Source of the DNA: an uncultured Myxococcales bacterium
Lineage (GTDB): Bacteria > Myxococcota > Myxococcia > Myxococcales > Myxococcaceae
Direction of reading: 5' to 3'
NCBI GenBank assembly: GCA_937980205.1
Contig: CALJKW010000021.1
Location: 434,001 to 498,000, forward strand
Length of the DNA stretch: 64,000 bases
The stretch's first letter is position 1. Each line of letters opens with the position of its first letter. Below the pieces are notes generated by a model, which saw only the letters and a program-made list of their open reading frames with translations, did not search any database and was not told the DNA's origin. Made by a program: the position numbers and the translations under genes. This document shows, one piece after another, positions 61,489-64,000 of the stretch.

Positions 61489-62529
61489 TCAGGGATGAAT
61501 CTGGGTGGGCTGCGCCGGGTCGTTCCAGCACCACGTGGTGCCGTCGGTGCGGATGCCGCAGCCATAGCCGGCGGCAGAGATCTGCAGCCACGTCTGATTG
61601 CCGACCTGCTCCGGGCTGCCGGTTCGCCACCGCCAGAGCGTGCGGTCGTTGCGGAGCAGGAGCGGCCCGTCGGTGAAGGTCGCCCAGTCGGTGTCCGAGC
61701 TCCATCGCTCGAGCCGGCTCGGGCCGCCGCACCAGAAGGTCCCGTCGCTGCGGATTCCGCAGTCGCCCCCGAAACGGCGCCACGCGAACGGCGGCCGGTG
61801 GTGCACGACCTCGATGTGGGCCCCACCGTAGAGCTGGACCCAGCACTGGAGCCCACCGGTCGCGTTGACCGTGCACAGCTGACGGTCTTCGAAGCTGATC
61901 GAGCGCCAGTGCCCGTCGCTGCTGATGAGCGCGGGTACGTCGCTCGACGCGGGGAAGTCGATCGCCTCGACCGGCACGAGGATGCCCCAGCACCACAGCG
62001 TGCCGTCGGTGCGGATGCCGCACGTAGAGGCCTGCGCGACCGCGACGGCGGCCCAGTTGGACGCCGCGCCGACCTGGCGTGGCGCGGGCTCGGTGCCTCC
62101 GTACCGACCGAGGCCGAGCTGACCGAGGTGATTCTCTCCCCAGCACCAGAGGGTGCCGTCGAGCCGCAGCGCACAGGAGTGCGACTCACCGTGCGAGACG
62201 GAGCTCCAGTCGGACGCCAGGCCGACCTGTCCCAGGCCTCTCGTCTCGCTCCAGCACCACAGCGTGCGGTCGCTCATCACGCCGCAGGCCGAATGGCTCG
62301 CCGCCGCAACCTGGATGAACCGCGCGTTGGGGTGCGGGTGGGTCGCTGCCGGCGGCGGCTCCTCGGCCCTCGGAAGGTGCAGCTCGCGCTCGCGGGGCAG
62401 CCAGCCTCGTTCGGGGACCGCGTCGACGGTGCGCCGGCCGGGCGTCACGTCGGCCGTCGGCGCAGCCTCGTCCGCAACCGGCCCGCACGCAGCGACCGCG
62501 ACCACCACCCCCCAGATCCACGCCCTCAT
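61489..62529 (-). CDS. RCC1-repeat lipoprotein
   Basis: 346 residues. Signal 'WIWGVVVAVAACGPVADEA'. At least five RCC1-type blades with the core 'CGIRTDGTLWCWG' ('CALRLDGTLWCWGENHLGQL', 'CGIRSDGTFWCGG', 'CGIRTDGTTWCW'), forming a beta-propeller. Such extracellular RCC1 propellers are common in myxobacteria; ligands are unknown. The ORF runs far upstream, but ATG 62529 is the signal start. Divergent from nadK. Confidence 0.85.
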   Translation of the reverse strand: MRAWIWGVVVAVAACGPVADEAAPTADVTPGRRTVDAVPERGWLPRERELHLPRAEEPPPAATHPHPNARFIQVAAASHSACGVMSDRTLWCWSETRGLGQVGLASDWSSVSHGESHSCALRLDGTLWCWGENHLGQLGLGRYGGTEPAPRQVGAASNWAAVAVAQASTCGIRTDGTLWCWGILVPVEAIDFPASSDVPALISSDGHWRSISFEDRQLCTVNATGGLQCWVQLYGGAHIEVVHHRPPFAWRRFGGDCGIRSDGTFWCGGPSRLERWSSDTDWATFTDGPLLLRNDRTLWRWRTGSPEQVGNQTWLQISAAGYGCGIRTDGTTWCWNDPAQPTQIHP

Positions 62530-62622
62530 CCCGCCACCCCTCGAAGGAAGGAGATAAGCCGCAGCGCGCGCCCCCGCAGGGACGTCACCGTCGCGGAACA
62601 CAGGTGCTATGACGCAGGGCCG

Positions 62623-63465
62623 GTGAAGACCCTCGCTCTGGTCAGCAAGGTGAACAGCCCCGAGGCCGCGCGCCTGGCGACGCAGCTTCGCGAGCGGTAC
62701 GCCGACCGGAAGTTCATCGCCGAGAAGGCGCTCGCCGAGCAGCTGGGCTGGCCGGTCGCCTCCGACGAAGAGATCCAGGCCGCCGACCTCATGATCGTGC
62801 TCGGCGGAGACGGCACGCTGATTCACGCCGCCCGCGTGCTGAAGGGCCGGCCGGTCCCCATCCTCGGCGTCAACCTCGGCTCGCTGGGCTTCATGACCGA
62901 GGTGCCGCGCTCCGAGGCCTTCGCGCTGCTCGAGCTGTGCCTCGCCGGCAAGGCGAAGACCACCTCGCGCATGAAGCTCGCCTGCCGCGTCTACCGCGAG
63001 AACAAGCTGCTCCTGCAGGACGAGGTGCTCAACGATCTCGTCATCAACAAGGGCGCCCTCGCGCGCATCGCCGACTTCGAGACGTGGATGGACGGCGACT
63101 TCGTGGCCACGTTCAAGGCCGACGGGCTCATCTGCAGCACCCCGACCGGCTCCACCGCGTATACGCTCTCCGCCGGCGGCCCCATTGTCTTCCCGTCCAT
63201 CGACTGCGTCGTGCTGACGCCGATCTGCCCACACGCGCTGACGCAGAAGCCCATCGTGGTCCCCGGCGACCAGACCATCCGCATCCTGCTCAAAGAGCGC
63301 GTCGACGACGTGTGGGTCACCATCGACGGCCAGGTCGGTCAGCCGCTCATGCTCGGAGACCGCATCGAGGTCGAGCGCAGCCCCAACCGCGTTCACCTCG
63401 TGCAGAACCCGGGGCTCGACTACTTCGCCATCCTCCGCCAGAAGCTCCGCTGGGGAGAGCGCTGA
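62623..63465 (+). CDS. nadK: NAD kinase
   Basis: 280 residues. 'LMIVLGGDGTLIHAARVL' holds the GGDGT motif, 'ILGVNLGSLGFMTE' the NxG motif, and 'STPTGSTAYTLSAGGPIV' the TPTGSTAY substrate loop; 'VTIDGQVGQPLMLGDRIEVE' ends the catalytic domain. It phosphorylates NAD to NADP. GTG 62623 is the start closest to the conserved 'KTLALVSKVN'; no ATG is in frame nearby. Confidence 0.95.
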   Translation: MKTLALVSKVNSPEAARLATQLRERYADRKFIAEKALAEQLGWPVASDEEIQAADLMIVLGGDGTLIHAARVLKGRPVPILGVNLGSLGFMTEVPRSEAFALLELCLAGKAKTTSRMKLACRVYRENKLLLQDEVLNDLVINKGALARIADFETWMDGDFVATFKADGLICSTPTGSTAYTLSAGGPIVFPSIDCVVLTPICPHALTQKPIVVPGDQTIRILLKERVDDVWVTIDGQVGQPLMLGDRIEVERSPNRVHLVQNPGLDYFAILRQKLRWGER

Positions 63466-63510
63466 GCACGGTTGACCGGCACCGGTCAGGGGCGCTACTC
63501 CGCCTGAGCA

Positions 63511-64000
63511 GTGCCCCGGCCTCCCAAGCAGCTCATCCGCCTCGACGTGAACGGCGATCGCCATGAGGTCGCCGTCGAGCCGCGCACGACGCTGCTCGAG
63601 GCGCTGCGGTACGAGCTCAACCTCACCGGCTCGAAGCAGGGCTGCGACAAGGGCGACTGCGGCGCCTGTACCGTGCTCGTCGACGGGCGCCCGACGCTCT
63701 CCTGCATCTCGCTGGCCTGCATGGCCGAAGGCCGCAAGGTCACCACCATCGAAGGGCTGGCCCAGGGCAACCGCGCGCACCCGGTGCAGGACGCGTTCGA
63801 CGTCTGCGGAGCGCTGCAGTGCGGCTTCTGCCAGAGCGGCATGATGCTGTCGGCGGCGGCGCTGCTCGAAGAGAACCCGCGCCCGTCGCGCGACGACATC
63901 AAAGAGGCGCTCTCGGGCAACCTGTGCCGCTGCACCGGGTACACGCAGATCCTGAACGCCGTCGAGGTCGCGTGCGGCCAGCGCGACGTCCCCGAGCGCG
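63511..64000 (+). CDS. Molybdenum hydroxylase [2Fe-2S] subunit (CoxS/XdhC-type), 3' end cut
   Basis: At least 163 residues; the frame is open to the window edge. 'GCDKGDCGACTVLVDGR' is the plant-type [2Fe-2S] cluster and 'GALQCGFCQSGMMLSAAALL' with 'NLCRCTGYTQILNAVE' the second cluster, as in the small subunit of xanthine dehydrogenase/CO dehydrogenase/aldehyde oxidase families. It passes electrons between molybdenum cofactor and FAD or acceptor. The GTG at 63511 is chosen because it begins 'PRPPKQLIRLDVNGDRHEV', 45 bp after nadK. Partner subunits should lie right of the window. Confidence 0.9.
   Translation, partial: MPRPPKQLIRLDVNGDRHEVAVEPRTTLLEALRYELNLTGSKQGCDKGDCGACTVLVDGRPTLSCISLACMAEGRKVTTIEGLAQGNRAHPVQDAFDVCGALQCGFCQSGMMLSAAALLEENPRPSRDDIKEALSGNLCRCTGYTQILNAVEVACGQRDVPER

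Overview
The window is high-GC DNA (about 70 % by eye) from a single bacterial chromosome. It probably belongs to the Myxococcota: there are many secreted lipoproteins with Gly/Ser or 'DGG' linkers, MopE-type and RCC1 repeats, C-terminal tails of the MYXO-CTERM kind (short Cys motif, hydrophobic stretch, Arg cluster) at about 36.8 kb and 49.1 kb, and an integrated element whose attachment logic resembles Myxococcus phage Mx8. The species assignment is inference.

Layout. 0-1.7 kb: a small stress-type operon (YceI, pirin, OsmC). 1.7-10.3 kb: envelope lipoproteins (lamin-tail, YaiW/DUF1615, ASH-domain, MopE-repeat) interleaved with a thioesterase and a PhyH/aldo-keto reductase pair. 10.3-11.3 kb: a Fic enzyme with an N-terminal inhibitory motif. 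11,329-25,800: an integrated element of about 14.4 kb, bounded by a perfect 31-bp direct repeat, inserted in the 3' end of tRNA-Asp(GTC). 25.8-26.0 kb: tRNA-Asp and tRNA-Val. 26-30.4 kb: a five-module lipoprotein, a peptidoglycan-binding/L,D-transpeptidase-like protein and another lipoprotein. 30.4-47.2 kb: an alpha-glucan (starch/glycogen/maltodextrin) locus with a MalE-MalF fusion, MalG, a GH15 glucoamylase, two GH13 alpha-amylases, an isoamylase, a MalK-type ATPase and a porin. 47.1-50.1 kb: a ferrochelatase-like protein, adenosine deaminase and a DNRLRE surface protein. 50.2-54.4 kb: fadI-fadJ beta-oxidation genes and a methyltransferase. 54.4-64 kb: a VWA/thrombospondin-3 lipoprotein, a YdjC deacetylase with a GT2 glycosyltransferase, a diguanylate cyclase, RarA, an RCC1 lipoprotein, NAD kinase and the start of a molybdenum-hydroxylase iron-sulfur subunit.

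The integrated element is the most interesting part. Its tyrosine integrase gene (24,517-25,848) runs through the right attachment repeat and ends antisense inside tRNA-Asp. Joining the two repeats, as in the excised circle, keeps the integrase frame open for 80 more codons (11,360-11,599), and it stops at a TGA overlapping the ATG of the first left-arm gene (11,599). So attP lies inside the integrase gene. Integration replaces the integrase C-terminus and uncouples the left operon from it. The element carries an SF3 (P4/D5-type) helicase, a second tyrosine recombinase, three or four small HTH/RHH regulators, an Xis-like protein, one large tail-hub-like protein and two envelope proteins. I see no terminase, portal, capsid or lysis gene, which points to a satellite-like or reduced prophage.

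In the glucan locus the parts fit together: lipoprotein and secreted amylases plus an isoamylase cut alpha-glucans outside the inner membrane, the porin (maltoporin-like by position) admits maltodextrins, and the fused binding-protein/permease with MalG and the ATPase imports them. Products were assigned from motifs read by eye; no database search was run.
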